Part shown: positions 50,126 through 61,151 of the stretch, piece by piece
How the letters are laid out: the number at the start of each line of letters is the position of its first letter
How positions within the stretch are numbered: the stretch's first letter is position 1
The notes under the pieces: generated by a model
The model's input: the letters and a program-made list of their open reading frames with translations, nothing else
Database searches by the model: none
Told to the model about the DNA's origin: nothing
Source: Diphasiastrum complanatum
Lineage: Eukaryota > Streptophyta > Lycopodiopsida > Lycopodiales > Lycopodiaceae
NCBI GenBank assembly: GCA_029204225.1
Contig: CM055099.1
Location: forward strand, 66,929,852 to 66,993,851
DNA: 64,000 nucleotides
Direction: 5' to 3'
Made by a program: the position numbers and the translations under genes

Positions 50126-51397
50126 TGAGGAGTCGTAGACATTCGTGATCTGATCAGAGTGAGTGAACAAGCGTGAAAAAACAGTTAAAGTGTAATTAAA
50201 TCACAACATCATACATTTACGTTAAACACATATGAAGAACATGTTGCTTCTATATTACAATGAAAGCTTGAACATCACTGAATACGTTACAATCGAAAAA
50301 TGGAGGCGTAACTTGGATGCTCAATATCATTCGCTCTGTTGGCGGAGCATCACATATAGTGCATGATGAAAATGTATTTATACACTAAATCGATGTATTT
50401 AATTACAATAAATGCTTGTCATCTAACTATGTCTGTCATTGTACTTTGGAAGTATTTGACTTATAATGATAGCTGTACAATGTGTACATGAGACTTATAG
50501 GACAGTGCTCATCGCAACTGTATGTGGACCGCAATCGCTAGAATTTGGTTTTTAGTGGTGCCTGGTCTTCAAATAATCACCGTAGCATTGACTCTTGCGG
50601 TCTCTGGTGGTGCTTGGTAGTTCCTTGCGGTAGCTTGCGGTGACTCATATTAGACCGCAACCTTTGCCTTGGTGGTTCCTTGCGGTAGCCTGCGGTGACT
50701 CATATTAGACTACAGCCTTTGCCTTGGCGGTTCCTTCCCTTCGTATATTTCGGAAAGTAGTTGAACAAGTTGATTGTCGAAGATGTCGGATCCTTCGGAT
50801 GACTTCAAAGTAGTTGGATCAATATATTATCGAAGAAGTCAAATAAGTCAAAGATGTCAAATACTTCAAAGACTTCGATCACATCGGTGATGTCGGAGAC
50901 TTCGGGTACTTCAGATGCCTTGATGGTCGAAGTTGTCGAAGAAGTCGGACACTTCGGACACTTTGGATGTCGAATGACTTGATGGTTGAAGAAGTCAAAG
51001 ATGGCCAGGTCTTTGATGTTCTTCAAAATGCTTTGACATTCGAATGTAGAATTAGACGGGAATAGATATCCTTTGATGTAGATTAGCTGGAAAGTCGATG
51101 AAGTTGACTTTCCAATAAATCAACTGATTTGATTCGATTTCGTAAAGAAATTGCAAGTTGTCAAACTGCTAGCAGATACCCGTGTATTTTACCCGACATT
51201 CTTCTGTACACAGAATGAGAGTAATTTTGCAGAATAGCAAAACAGAAAAAATCTATGATTCCTGCAGGTATCAGATGAGCAGACATAGAACCCAAAAGAG
51301 GTTGCATCTGACCTAGATGATTCATAAAAACATGTGCAAGAAGAATCTTGAAATAGAAATAGTATCAACAAGGAGACAACTATGGACTTAAATTCCA
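50126..51397 (-). repeat. LTR of copia J, inverted copy (about 1.27 kb)
   Basis: Reverse complement of the LTR at 53882-55119. The matches include caactatggacttaaattcc (51378-51397) against the LTR start, the gtcagatgcaacctcttttg block, the TATA-bearing gtatttatac near 50370, and tgaggagt at the outer end. Nothing resembling a PBS or PPT adjoins either end. Confidence 0.85.
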
Positions 51398-51950
51398 GAT
51401 ATAGAACACCTGATCAGACAGATCTCGATTCTATTAACAAAGTGCACAATTTAATTGACAAAGGATGAGAAACAAATGCAAACTCAAAACATTTCTATTC
51501 GTGATCAACCTCGAAGGATTCGCAAAATTTATTTTGCTTAAAACTCAAAAGATTCGCGAAGTATTTGCGAAGCAGTTTCTTGTAGAAGCTCGTGGTTTCT
51601 TGTTAAAGCTCAAAAGATTCGCAAACAGAATCTTGTCACAAAATATTATGTTTCTTGTTCAAAGCTCACTTATCGTGAACAATTTGCAAAATATTCTGGA
51701 TTCTTTTTCAAGCTCAAAACTGTCATCTGTCGCAAACAATTCGTGAAACACGAAGATGTCGCGAAGAGACAAGTGTCACAAACATTTGCAAAACACGAAG
51801 CTATAACGAAGAGACAAACTGTCGCAAAATATTCTTGAACAGAAATTATTTGACCCTGGAATAGAGCGTCTGTTTGAATATCAACCGTTGTAAACAGTTA
51901 GACCAGACTCCTCCAATGCGACAAAATTCAAGGAGCAAGATTTTGATGGA
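51398..51950. other. Degenerate repeats between inverted LTR and copia J coding region
   Basis: Several imperfect copies of a unit containing gctcaaaagattcgc and cgaagagacaa. No coding domain recognised. Confidence 0.4.
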
Positions 51951-51984
51951 GACAAACCATCACACCTGTTAATGGCTTACAAAT

Positions 51985-53868
51985 GTAGCAATGAAGACTA
52001 TGACAACTAGTATCTGGAAAGTGGCACTACCCAACACATAACTTCTCACAAGGAATGGTTTATTGAGTACACAACTTATAACAGGGATCAATTCATCTAC
52101 CTCAGAGATTCAAGCACCATTCGCGTGGAAGGCAAAGGGATAGTCAAGATCGTATTCAAGAATGATCTTTCTAGTTATGTTTAGAATGTTCTTCAGGTAC
52201 CTCAGCTATCTAAGAACCTATTATCAGTCTCTAAGATAACTGCCAAATCTATGCTACGTCAAGCGCATGTACATGCGAAGTTTTGGGCAAAAGCTATTGC
52301 CACAGCCTATTATGTATAGAACAGATCCAACATTGAAGTTGTCAACAACACAACTCCTTATGAAGTATGGCATAGACACAAGCCTAGTGTCAGCCATTTA
52401 AAAATATTTGGTTGTATATGTTTTGTTCATATTCCTAAACAGCTTAGGAAGAAGCTGAATCATAGGACAAATAAATGTATTTTCATTGGCTATCCCGAAG
52501 AACATAAGGCTTATAAAGTTTATGGTCCATCCACCAATGTAGCATTTGTTTCTAGGATGTAATTTTTCAAGAACATATATACTATGATTTCACAGGACTC
52601 TGATTGCTTGCATTTTGAGAAGACCTCCAAATGCATCAAATGGATGTCAAGATAGCATTTTTCAATGGCTACATCGAAGAGGAGCTGTATACCTTCCAAC
52701 CGGATTCGAAGTCAAAGGCCAAGAGCACAAAGTGTGCAAGCTGCAAAAAGCAATCTATGGTCTAAAATAGGCCACAAGGGCATGGTTGGAAAGAATCAAC
52801 TCTTATCTCATTGGGTTTTGTAAATAATTCAGCTGACTATAATGTTCATTCCAAGTATATAGATGTCAATTCGGTCCATATAGCTCTTTATGTAGATGAT
52901 GCATTTATTTTGTCTAATGACACTTTCCTACTGAACACTACTAAGAGTGATCTGTCAAAGGAATTTGACATGACTGATCTAGGCGCTGCTCATTCTTTAT
53001 TAGGATTTCACATTACTAGGAATAGATCACAAAATAGATCTATCTTAGCCAACAGACATATCTAAAAGGCATTTTAGAAAAATTTCATATGTCTGATTGC
53101 AAACCAATTGATACACCAATGGATCCAAGCATAGTATTGACTAAACTTTCTTGTGCTGAGACCAAAAGTGAAGTACTCGACTTAGCGAAATACTCTTTGC
53201 ATTCATTAATCGGATCTTTGATGTATGTTATGCTATGCACTAGACCAGATCTAGCATACACTGTTAGCACATTAAGTCAATTCATGTCTAATCCTAGGAT
53301 CTCTCATTGGAAAGCATTAAGGAGAGTGATGAGATATATTCAAGGAAATTTAGATCATATTTTGTGTTATGATGGAAATGTAATCGACCCACTCGTCCTA
53401 TAAGGCTACTCCAACTTATATTGGGGAGGAACAGTATCTACTAGAAATTCTACCTCTGAGTTCTACTTCTATCTAGTAGGGGGACCGATTTCGTGGAATT
53501 CAAGAAAGCAGAAATCAGTCGTGCTTTCTTCGATCGAGGTAGAGTACATCGCAGCATGTCAAGCTTTAAAGAAAGCTATATGGATCAGGTTATTACTTCA
53601 TGATTTGCATCACACTCAGTTCAATGCTACTATCATTCTGTGTGACAATTTGAGCTGTACTTCACTGTTGCTGAATCCCATATTTCATGGCAAGTCTAAG
53701 CACATAGAAATCAAGTATCATTTCATTCGTGAGGGGCAAGTGATTTTTCAATACTGTTCCACAACAGAAATGGTTGCAAACATTTTCACCAAAGTGCTTC
53801 CCAAGATCAAGCATCAGAAGTTTTTCAATATGCTGAACCTGACAAAGATACCAAGGCACCAACCATGA
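51985..53868 (+). pseudogene. Ty1/copia polyprotein J (protease, integrase tail, RT, RNase H)
   Basis: Plus strand. The decayed protease at about 52015 reads YLESGTTQHITS, where the usual Asp of DSG is Glu. It runs to the linker LSKNLLSVSKI near 52210, then jumps to the integrase C-terminal half (FWAKAIATAYYV, TPYEVWHRHKP, FGCICFVHIPKQLRKK, 52280-52460), so the integrase core is deleted. RT is at 52620-53060, with the catalytic block ALYVDDAFIL at about 52885 and TDLGAAHSLLGFHI. The RT C-terminal part is at 53089-53403 (GSLMYVM, TRPDLAYTVSTLSQF). RNase H is at 53405-53868 (SIEVEYIAACQA, FHGKSKHIEIKYHFIREG, VANIFTKVLPK). Several stops; the 3' part is better preserved. Confidence 0.87.
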
Positions 53869-53870
53869 CC

Positions 53871-53881
53871 TCAAGGGGGAC
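53871..53881 (+). other. Polypurine tract of copia J
   Basis: caagggggac just after the RNase H stop and right before the LTR start (tgttggaaat). Confidence 0.75.
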
Positions 53882-55119
53882 TGTTGGAAATTAAGTCCAT
53901 AGTTGTCTCCTTGGTGATACTATTTCTATTTCAAAATTCTTCTTGCACATTTTTGATCAATGATCTAGGGTCAGATGCAACCTCTTTTGGGTTCTATGTC
54001 TGCTCATCTGGTACCTACAAGAATCATAGATATTTTTTTTGTTTTGCTATTTTGCAAAATTACTCTCATTCAATGTACTGAACAATGTAAAATACACAGG
54101 TTTCTATGAGTAGTTTGACAACTTGCAATTTCTACACAGAATCAAATTGAATCAGCCAAACTATTTGAAAGTCAACTTCATCAACTTTCCGAATAATCTA
54201 CATCAAAGGGTATCTATTCTCATCTAAATCTACATTCGAATGTCAAAGCATCTTGAAGAACATCGAAGACATGGCCATCTTCAACTTCTTCAACCATCAA
54301 GTAATTCCACATCCAAAGTGTCTGACTTCTTTGACAACTTCGACCATCAAAGCATCTGAAGTATCCGAAGTGTCCGAAGTCTTCGACATCACCAATGTGA
54401 CTGAATTCTTCAAAGTATTCAACGTCTTCGACTTATTTGACTACTTTGATGATCTATTGATCCAACTACTTTGAGATCATCCGAAGTATCCAACATCTTT
54501 GACGATCGACTTGTTCAGCTACTTTCCGAAATATACGAAGGGAAGGAACCACCAAGGCAAAGACTGTAGTCTAGTCCAAGTCACCGCAAGCTACCGCCAA
54601 GGCAAAGGTTGTGGTCTAATACGAGTCACTGCAAGCTACCGCAAGGAACTACCAGGCATCGCCAGAGACCGCAAGAGTCAACTCTATGGTGATTATGTGA
54701 AGGTCGGGCACCGCGTTGTATTCTAGCGATTGTGGTCCACATACGGTTGCAATGGGCGCCGTCCTATCAGACTCATGTACACATTGTATAGCTGTCATTA
54801 TAAGTCAAACACTTCCAAAGTAGAATGACTTACATAGTTAGATGACAAGCATTTATTGTAATTAAAGACATTGAGGCAGTGCATAAATACATCTTCATCA
54901 CGCACTATATGTGACGCCAACAGAGTGAATGATATTAAGCATTCAAGTTACGACTCCATTTTTAGGTTGTAACATATTAAGTGTTGTTCAAGCTTTCATT
55001 GTAATATAGAAGCAACACGTTCTTCATATGTGTTTAATGTAGATGTTGATTACACTTTAACTATTTGTTCATGCTTGTTCACTCACTCTGATCAGATCAC
55101 GGACATCTACAACTCCTCA
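53882..55119 (+). repeat. 3' LTR of copia J (1238 bp)
   Basis: Starts TGTTGG after the PPT and ends CTCCTCA. It carries a TATA-like gcataaatac at 54891. A simple-sequence block at 54331-54480 is built of gaagt/tccga and ttcgac words, and a block of caagctaccgc repeats lies at 54580-54680. Its partner is the inverted copy at 50126-51397. Confidence 0.85.
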
Positions 55120-55398
55120 GTATCTGATCAGATGATGGCTATCTTTGACACTTGAGGAACTTGCATTATGATACTACATTATCATTTTACATTCAGAACT
55201 GAACTTCATGATGAAAACCGATTTACAATAATACCACAACTCTTCTAATCTCTTCGGTGGACTGTACTCATTTTCATTTGGGTATGAATTAGTTCACGAT
55301 CCTGTAAGTGAGAATGCTTGAGCTGTGAGTCTTTTCAACAACTACAATCTTTTAGACTGTTCTTGCTTGTAGCAGCCCATAATAATGGGAGAGTTGTT
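55120..55398. other. Spacer between copia J and copia K
   Basis: No gene or element recognised. Confidence 0.4.
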
Positions 55399-56655
55399 CT
55401 ACAAACTATTTATTTCTCTCTTCCTCCGTTCGCGTCCTCTCACCCTATTCCTACACCTCTTGATCCCATGCTCATCGCAAAAGGCTTTAAACTTGGTTGA
55501 GATATACTCACCACCATTATCACTCCTCAAGCACTTGATTCTTGTAGAAAATTTGTTCTCCCTTGTACTCTTGAATTTCACAAAGACATCATACACTTCA
55601 TCCTTGCTCTTTAGTAGATAGACCCAACAAAATCTACTAAAATCATCAATAAAGGTGACATACATCTTAGCTTCTCCATTTCTAATAATAGTGACACCAT
55701 GAATATCCGAATGTACAACTTGAAAAGGCTTAGTAGATATAGATCTAGATCTATTATAATGTAGTCTATGTGACTTTGACAAAGCACAAGACTCACAAAC
55801 ATGATTGATCCTAGTTAAGGATCTTGGAAAACCAATCACAACTTGCTTTCTAGCCATTACCTCCAATGCTTTGAAGTTGAGATGCCCCATCCTCTTATGT
55901 TAAACCTCTTGTATGGATATTTGCTTCCTTGCCACACATCCAACTTGGTTAGCAATAACACAAGCATCTAGTTTGAATAACTTCCCTTGCCTTTTACCTT
56001 TTGCAATCAAGATATCCTTCCTTTTGATCATACAAGCATCTCCATCAAACTCCACCTTAAGACCTTTGATTAGCACTTGACTCACACTAAGTAGATTCTT
56101 AGTAATAGTAGGTATGAACAAAACATCCTTCAAATGAACATTCCTATTAGGAAAGAGAGAAATAGGAATTGTGCCAAACCCTTTGATTGCACACTCACCA
56201 TCATTGGTCGTGTAGATAACCCTCTTGTTATCTCTATATGCCAATAAAGAAGTGAAAACTCCTTGTGAAAAGTCGTGTGAGCTTGCTCCATTATCAATCC
56301 ACCATGGATCAATATCTCCAAAAATAGAACTTAAACATGAAGACATCACAAAATCATCATCATTTGTGTTTTGAACATCAACACCATCCTCATCAAGAGT
56401 TAGATTACCTTGCTTGTCTCCTTGATCTCTCTTCTTCTTGTAGCAATCACTAGCAAAATGCCCATTGATGCCACAATAGAGGCACTTCAGTTTAGACCTA
56501 TCTTTCTTCTTATCATAAGAAGAAGACTCACCATGATTTTGTGCTTTAGAAAGTACAACTTGCACAAGTTCTATTTCCTTAATGCTATCATCAACGCATG
56601 CTAGCTCATCATTAAGTGCTTTAACTCTCAATACAAAGCTCTGCAGAAATACACA
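55399..56655 (-). pseudogene. Ty1/copia polyprotein K (gag end, protease, pre-integrase, integrase start)
   Basis: Minus strand. A gag C-terminal part from 56650 (FVLRVKALNDEL, IKEIELVQVVLSK) leads to the knuckle CLYCGINGHFASDC at about 56455. The protease at about 56300 is WWIDNGASSH, with Asn in place of the Ser of DSG. The linker LKDVLFIPTITKNLLSVSQ and the pre-integrase domain (MGHLNFKALEV, CESCALSK) follow, then integrase to about 55450 with VVHSDIHG, TFIDDFSRF and LRSDNGGEYIS. It breaks off before the catalytic Glu. One stop separates the two long frames (near 55890). The 5' side is cut by the MITE-like element at 56635. Confidence 0.87.
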
Positions 56656-56955
56656 GAGTTTGACAACAGTGTCAGGCTTTCTCTCTCTACAAAAATCCGA
56701 CAGTGTCACATTTTTCGCATTTTTTGCCTGTCAAAAATTACGAGTAAAAATACAGTGTCGCATTTCTTTGCATTTTTTCAAAGTGCCTCAAATGTTAAGA
56801 AAATGACTTTGGCAAAGTGTGGGGCTACCCCAAATATTAAGGAAATGAGATTTTGCGACACTGTCACATTTCTCGCAGAAAGCCGACATTGTCGTCTTTT
56901 TTGCAACACTGTCGCTTTTCTTGATAACAGTTTACGTTCATTTCTGTAGTGACAG
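56635..56955. mobile_element. CACTA-like MITE candidate
   Basis: The right end reads ttcatttctgtagtg, i.e. CACTACAGAAATGAA inverted, which resembles the CACTA terminus of plant En/Spm elements. The left end (ctctgcagaaatacac) is a diverged inverted partner. Between them tgtcacatttttcgca-type words recur in both orientations, like CACTA subterminal repeats. No coding capacity. It interrupts copia K gag. No clear 3-bp target duplication. Confidence 0.45.
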
Positions 56956-57050
56956 TCATGTTCATTTATGTAGGCAGACTGTTTAGAGCCAATTACCATC
57001 GCTTATCAGCAATCAATTTTTGAGAAGGAGTTGGATGAATGCCAGCAGAT

Positions 57051-57599
57051 CCAGCCAACTGGCAGTCGCATTCGACGACCTAATTACTTAGTAATATTCA
57101 ACTGTTCATACATCTCATTGTCAATATATTGTGAATTGTGAAGGAGCTGAGTGTTATTACATGATGCTTCATGTGCTCTTATCAAGTAGATCATTCACAA
57201 CCAGAAAGTATTGTAGTTAGCTCTCTATTAAGCTTTCAAGCTTGAACTCTCTTGAGCATTCTAGCTCAGCCTTTTAGAGATTTATTTTAGAGTTGCTATT
57301 GCACTACTGCTTATCAGCAGATTCGCTTATTTTAGACTTATTCTCAGTTACTCAGAGATAGCTTTAGAGTGTGCGATTTCTATCCGCTATTGTTTTGTGC
57401 TCATTAGCATCTGATTTTGTTTTTCTGAATCAATACTATTTTCTTATTGTGTTCAGTTTGTGTCAGATCTAGTGAAAGTTAGTTGCTAAAGATTGGACGT
57501 GATTCCCATCACTACTGCTTTGTTCAATTTTTTATAGGCGTAGTCATGCATTGGAAGTAGGAAGTTCCCACTATTCCATTACTCAACTATTTCCAACAA
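57051..57599 (+). repeat. LTR of copia L family, plus-oriented copy
   Basis: About 549 bp, ending ttccaaca at 57599. It is the reverse complement of 60385-61022 over its length, except for about 90 bp present only in the right copy (about 60514-60606). Confidence 0.8.
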
Positions 57600-57733
57600 G
57601 TTGTCATAAAAAGACTTGTAGTTCTACAAATTATATAAAAACACAGGAAAATCTATAGAACTGGATAAATAGTTGGATGAAGATTAAAAACCGATTAGTT
57701 GATTAGTAGGAAGGAGAATAATCCAACACTCCC

Positions 57734-60330
57734 CGTTGACCTTTAAACTTAGTTCTACACAGAACTTTCTGTGTGCATCCAAGCTTCATGCTTTAGTAAA
57801 AATATCCGTTGTCATATCTTACGTTTGACAGTACTACAATCTGACCTCTTTGTCGAGAACTTTGCTTCTGACATAGTGATACTTTAGTTCAATGTGCTTA
57901 CTCCTAGAATGTTCTCTTGAATTGTTTGAGGACATTGGTCCTTTGACAATTTGAGACATGGTTCCATTGGTGAGAGAGCTAAGTTGCAATTAATCATATT
58001 ATATCTGACTAACATATTGTAGATGTACCTCGTAGATCAACTTTCAGTTTTTGTCTCTATGGATTTGAATACCAAGACAGAAATGAGCTTCGACCAGATC
58101 GGTCATGTCAAATTCAGAAGATAGCATCGTCTTGCCTTCTTTTATCAGATTGATAATGTTGCTAAAGAGCAATTTGTCGTCCACGTACAAAGTGATAATG
58201 ATAAAAGATTGTTGCACTGTCTTGAAGTAAACATTCGAATTTGAAGAGCTAGGTGTGTAGTCGTGATCAATAGGAAAAGTATTGGTCCTTTGAAACCATG
58301 CTCGAGCAAATTGCTTCATACCATAAAGTACCTTATGGAGATTACACACATGATTGTGTTTATCCTCGATAATTTAACCTTCGGGTTGCAGCATGTAAAT
58401 GTCTTCTTCAATAACTCCATTGAGGTACGCTCTTTGTACATCCATTTGATGTATTTCCAAATATGTTGCAGTAGCAAACGATAATAAAAGTCGAATAGAA
58501 GAATGCTTGACTACTGGACTGAAAGTCTCAATGTAATCGGCATTGTATACCTGAGAAAATCCTCTGGCGACAGGTCAGACTTTTCTTTTGTCAATGCTTC
58601 CATCTGCTTTGTACTTGACCTTGAAAATCCATTTGCAATCAACTACGTTTCTGCTCGTAGGTAATTCGACAATTGTCCATGTCTAAGTTTCTGGTAAGAG
58701 ATGAATACTCTTTACCCATAGCTTCTTTCCAGAGATCAGAATCTGGCTGACGAAGTACCTCTTCGACAGTCGTCGGCTCATGAACAAAGTAGGCTGCAGA
58801 CTCGTCGATATACCTGGTAGGTGGTCTACTAGTTCTTGTTGATCTTTTGGAAAACAGAGGAAGTTGATAATTTTCATCATACTATAGTTGATGAACTACA
58901 TCATCATCATCTTCTGATTCACTATTGATTTGTTGTTCATCAAGAGTAGATGATCTTGGACCTTCAATGAGAATAGTTGACTGAGGAACTGGAAAGTTTA
59001 ATAGGTCAGTAAAATCTGATAGATCGGCTACATGGGCTTTGCCTTTTCTTTTGAGGTTGATAAACTGATCTTTGATGAAGATGATATCCCGGCTAGTGAA
59101 TATCTTTGACTCGATAGGATCAAACAACTTCTAGGCTTGATCAGAAGTAGTGTACCTGATGAAAATACATTTGAGACTCTAGAAGTCGAGCTTCTTCCTG
59201 AAATCATGAGGAATCTACACATAAGCAGTACATCCAAAAATTCATAAGTTTGATAAAGAAGGTTTGGTACCTGTCCAAACTTCGAATGGTGGTTTTTCTG
59301 AGAGACCTTTATTAGGACATCTTTTCTGAATATAGGTTGCTGGCTTCAGCCCAAAAGAACTTCGGAAGTGTCGCATGTGATAACATGCACTTTGCCGATT
59401 CAACTAAGGTTCTGTTCTTTCTCTCAGCAAGACCATATGACTAAGGCGAATAGGAGGTAATGTATTGTTTCTCAATGTTGTAATCAAGGCAATACTCCTT
59501 GAATTCGGTGGAGATGTATTCTCCGCTGTTATCTGACCTCAATGCTTTGATTTGTTTACCAGTTTTATTTTCTGCATGCTCTTTGAATTGTTTGAACTTG
59601 ATGAAAGCTTCTGATTTCTGCTTAATGAAGTAATCAGTTGTTCTTCTGGAGAATTCGTCAGTAAAAGTAATAAAATATTTTGCATCTAGTAATGAAGGAG
59701 TTTGCATAGGTCACATATATTTGTATGAACAACATCTTATAGACCTTTTGCACATGCCTATGACTTGATCTAAAATGAATTCTAGTCTGCTTTCCAAGGA
59801 TGCACCTATGACAAACAAGGAGATCGACTTTGCCAAAAGAATAGTCAAGATCAAGTGCTAGGGATTGTCTGGACATGTTCGAAGTAGATGCATAATTCAA
59901 GTGTCCTAAGTGATGATGCCATAGTAATGCTTTATTGACTACATTGAGAATAATAAGCACGACAGGTTTACCATCCTTCGATTTACATTTTGAGTCTTCT
60001 GTGTCATCTTCAGGTTTTACTTCGATACCTGTAACAACATCTCACACCTCGTTGGCGATTAGCAAGGTCATCTTAAATTTTCACAAATAATAATTGATCC
60101 ATTCAGCTTGTCTGCGATAAAACCAGCTTTACTTTGAGAATCCATCTAGAACTTAGTCTGTTGCCGATTGTATCGATGACGCTAAGATGTAGTGATGCCA
60201 ACAACAAGAAACCAATTTTCTGATACTGAAACAAATTGATTCAAACTGAAGAATAATTTGATATCGCGAAAGATATCAAGTATAAGAGCTTGCACTTTGA
60301 AATAGTATTAGGCCTTGAAGAAGAATCAAT
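57734..60330 (-). pseudogene. Ty1/copia polyprotein L, internally deleted
   Basis: Minus strand. A gag start scrap near 60120-60050 (DKLNG, then a KFKMT block) runs straight into the pre-integrase domain at 59960-59750 (LLWHHHLGHLNYAS, CHRCILGK), so most of gag and the protease are deleted. The integrase is at 59707-59030 (YFITFTDEFSRRTT, LRSDNSGEYIST, ITSYSP; the later Glu block is decayed). RT is at 58680-58044 in pieces, with LYGMKQFARAWF and LYVDDKLLF. A second deletion joins the RT thumb to the RNase H tail at 57940-57740 (SRSKHIELKYHYVRSK), which ends in a PPT-like aacggggagtg near 57735. Confidence 0.83.
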
Positions 60331-60384
60331 GCTCTGATACCATATAGGTACGATCTGATACCATATAGGTACGCTCTGATACCA
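60331..60384 (-). repeat. Triplicated primer-binding site of copia L
   Basis: Three copies of the ctctgataccat word, spaced 20 bp apart with the spacer ataggtacg between; the middle one reads atctgatacca. The copy at 60373-60384 abuts the LTR and is the functional position for tRNA priming. Confidence 0.8.
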
Positions 60385-61022
60385 TGTTGGAGATAGGTGA
60401 GTAATGGAATAGCGGAAACTTCCTACTTCCAATGCATGACTACGCCTATCAAAAATTGAACAAAGCAGTAGTGATGGGAATCACGTCCAATCTTTAGCAA
60501 CTAACTTTTGCTAGATACTAAGTGATTACATAGCCAAACATAAAGTATTGAATTCTCAGACAATTTCTACCAGTTACAAAAGCAATACAGAGATGCATGC
60601 ATTTTGACACAAACTGAATGCAATAAGAAAATAGTATTGATTCAAGAAAACAAGATCCAATGCTAATGAGCGCAAAACAATAGCAAATAGATACCGCGCA
60701 CTCTAAAGCTATTTCTGAGTAACTGAGAATAAGTCTGAAATAAGCGACTCTCTTGATAAGCAGTAGCACAATAGCAACTCTAAAATAAGTCTCTAAAAGA
60801 CTGAGCTAGAATGCTCAAGAGAATTCAAGCTTAAAAGCTTGATAGAGAGCTAACTACAATATTTTCTGGTTGTGAACGATCTACTTGATAAGAGCATAGG
60901 AAGCGTTGTGTAATAACATTCAACTCCTTCAAAATTCACAATATATTGATAATGAGATGTATGAGAACAGCTGATTTATACTAAGTAATTAGGTCGTTTA
61001 ATGTGACTGCCAGTTGGCTGGA
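60385..61022 (-). repeat. 5' LTR of copia L
   Basis: Begins tgttggagatagg directly beside the PBS, so it is the 5' LTR of the minus-strand element. About 638 bp to ccagttggctgga. Inverted relative to the copy at 57051-57599. Confidence 0.8.
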
Positions 61023-61151
61023 GTCAGTAGCCCAAGTGTACAGATTCAGGCAAGAAATTATCCTGAGCATATTGGCGAGGGCAAAGCTTCAGCCACCCCC
61101 AGTTGATGATGGCATTGCTGATGATCTTATTATACTAAATAAAGATTAGAA
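61023..61151 (+). other. Possible 3' terminal exon of an unknown gene
   Basis: Starts after an acceptor-like ctggagtcag. One frame reads AQVYRFRQEIILSILARAKL and continues through PPPVDDGIADDLIILNKD to a stop, with protein-like composition and an aataaag overlapping the end. It lies directly outside the copia L LTR, so upstream exons may have been displaced by the insertion. I do not recognise the family. Confidence 0.3.
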
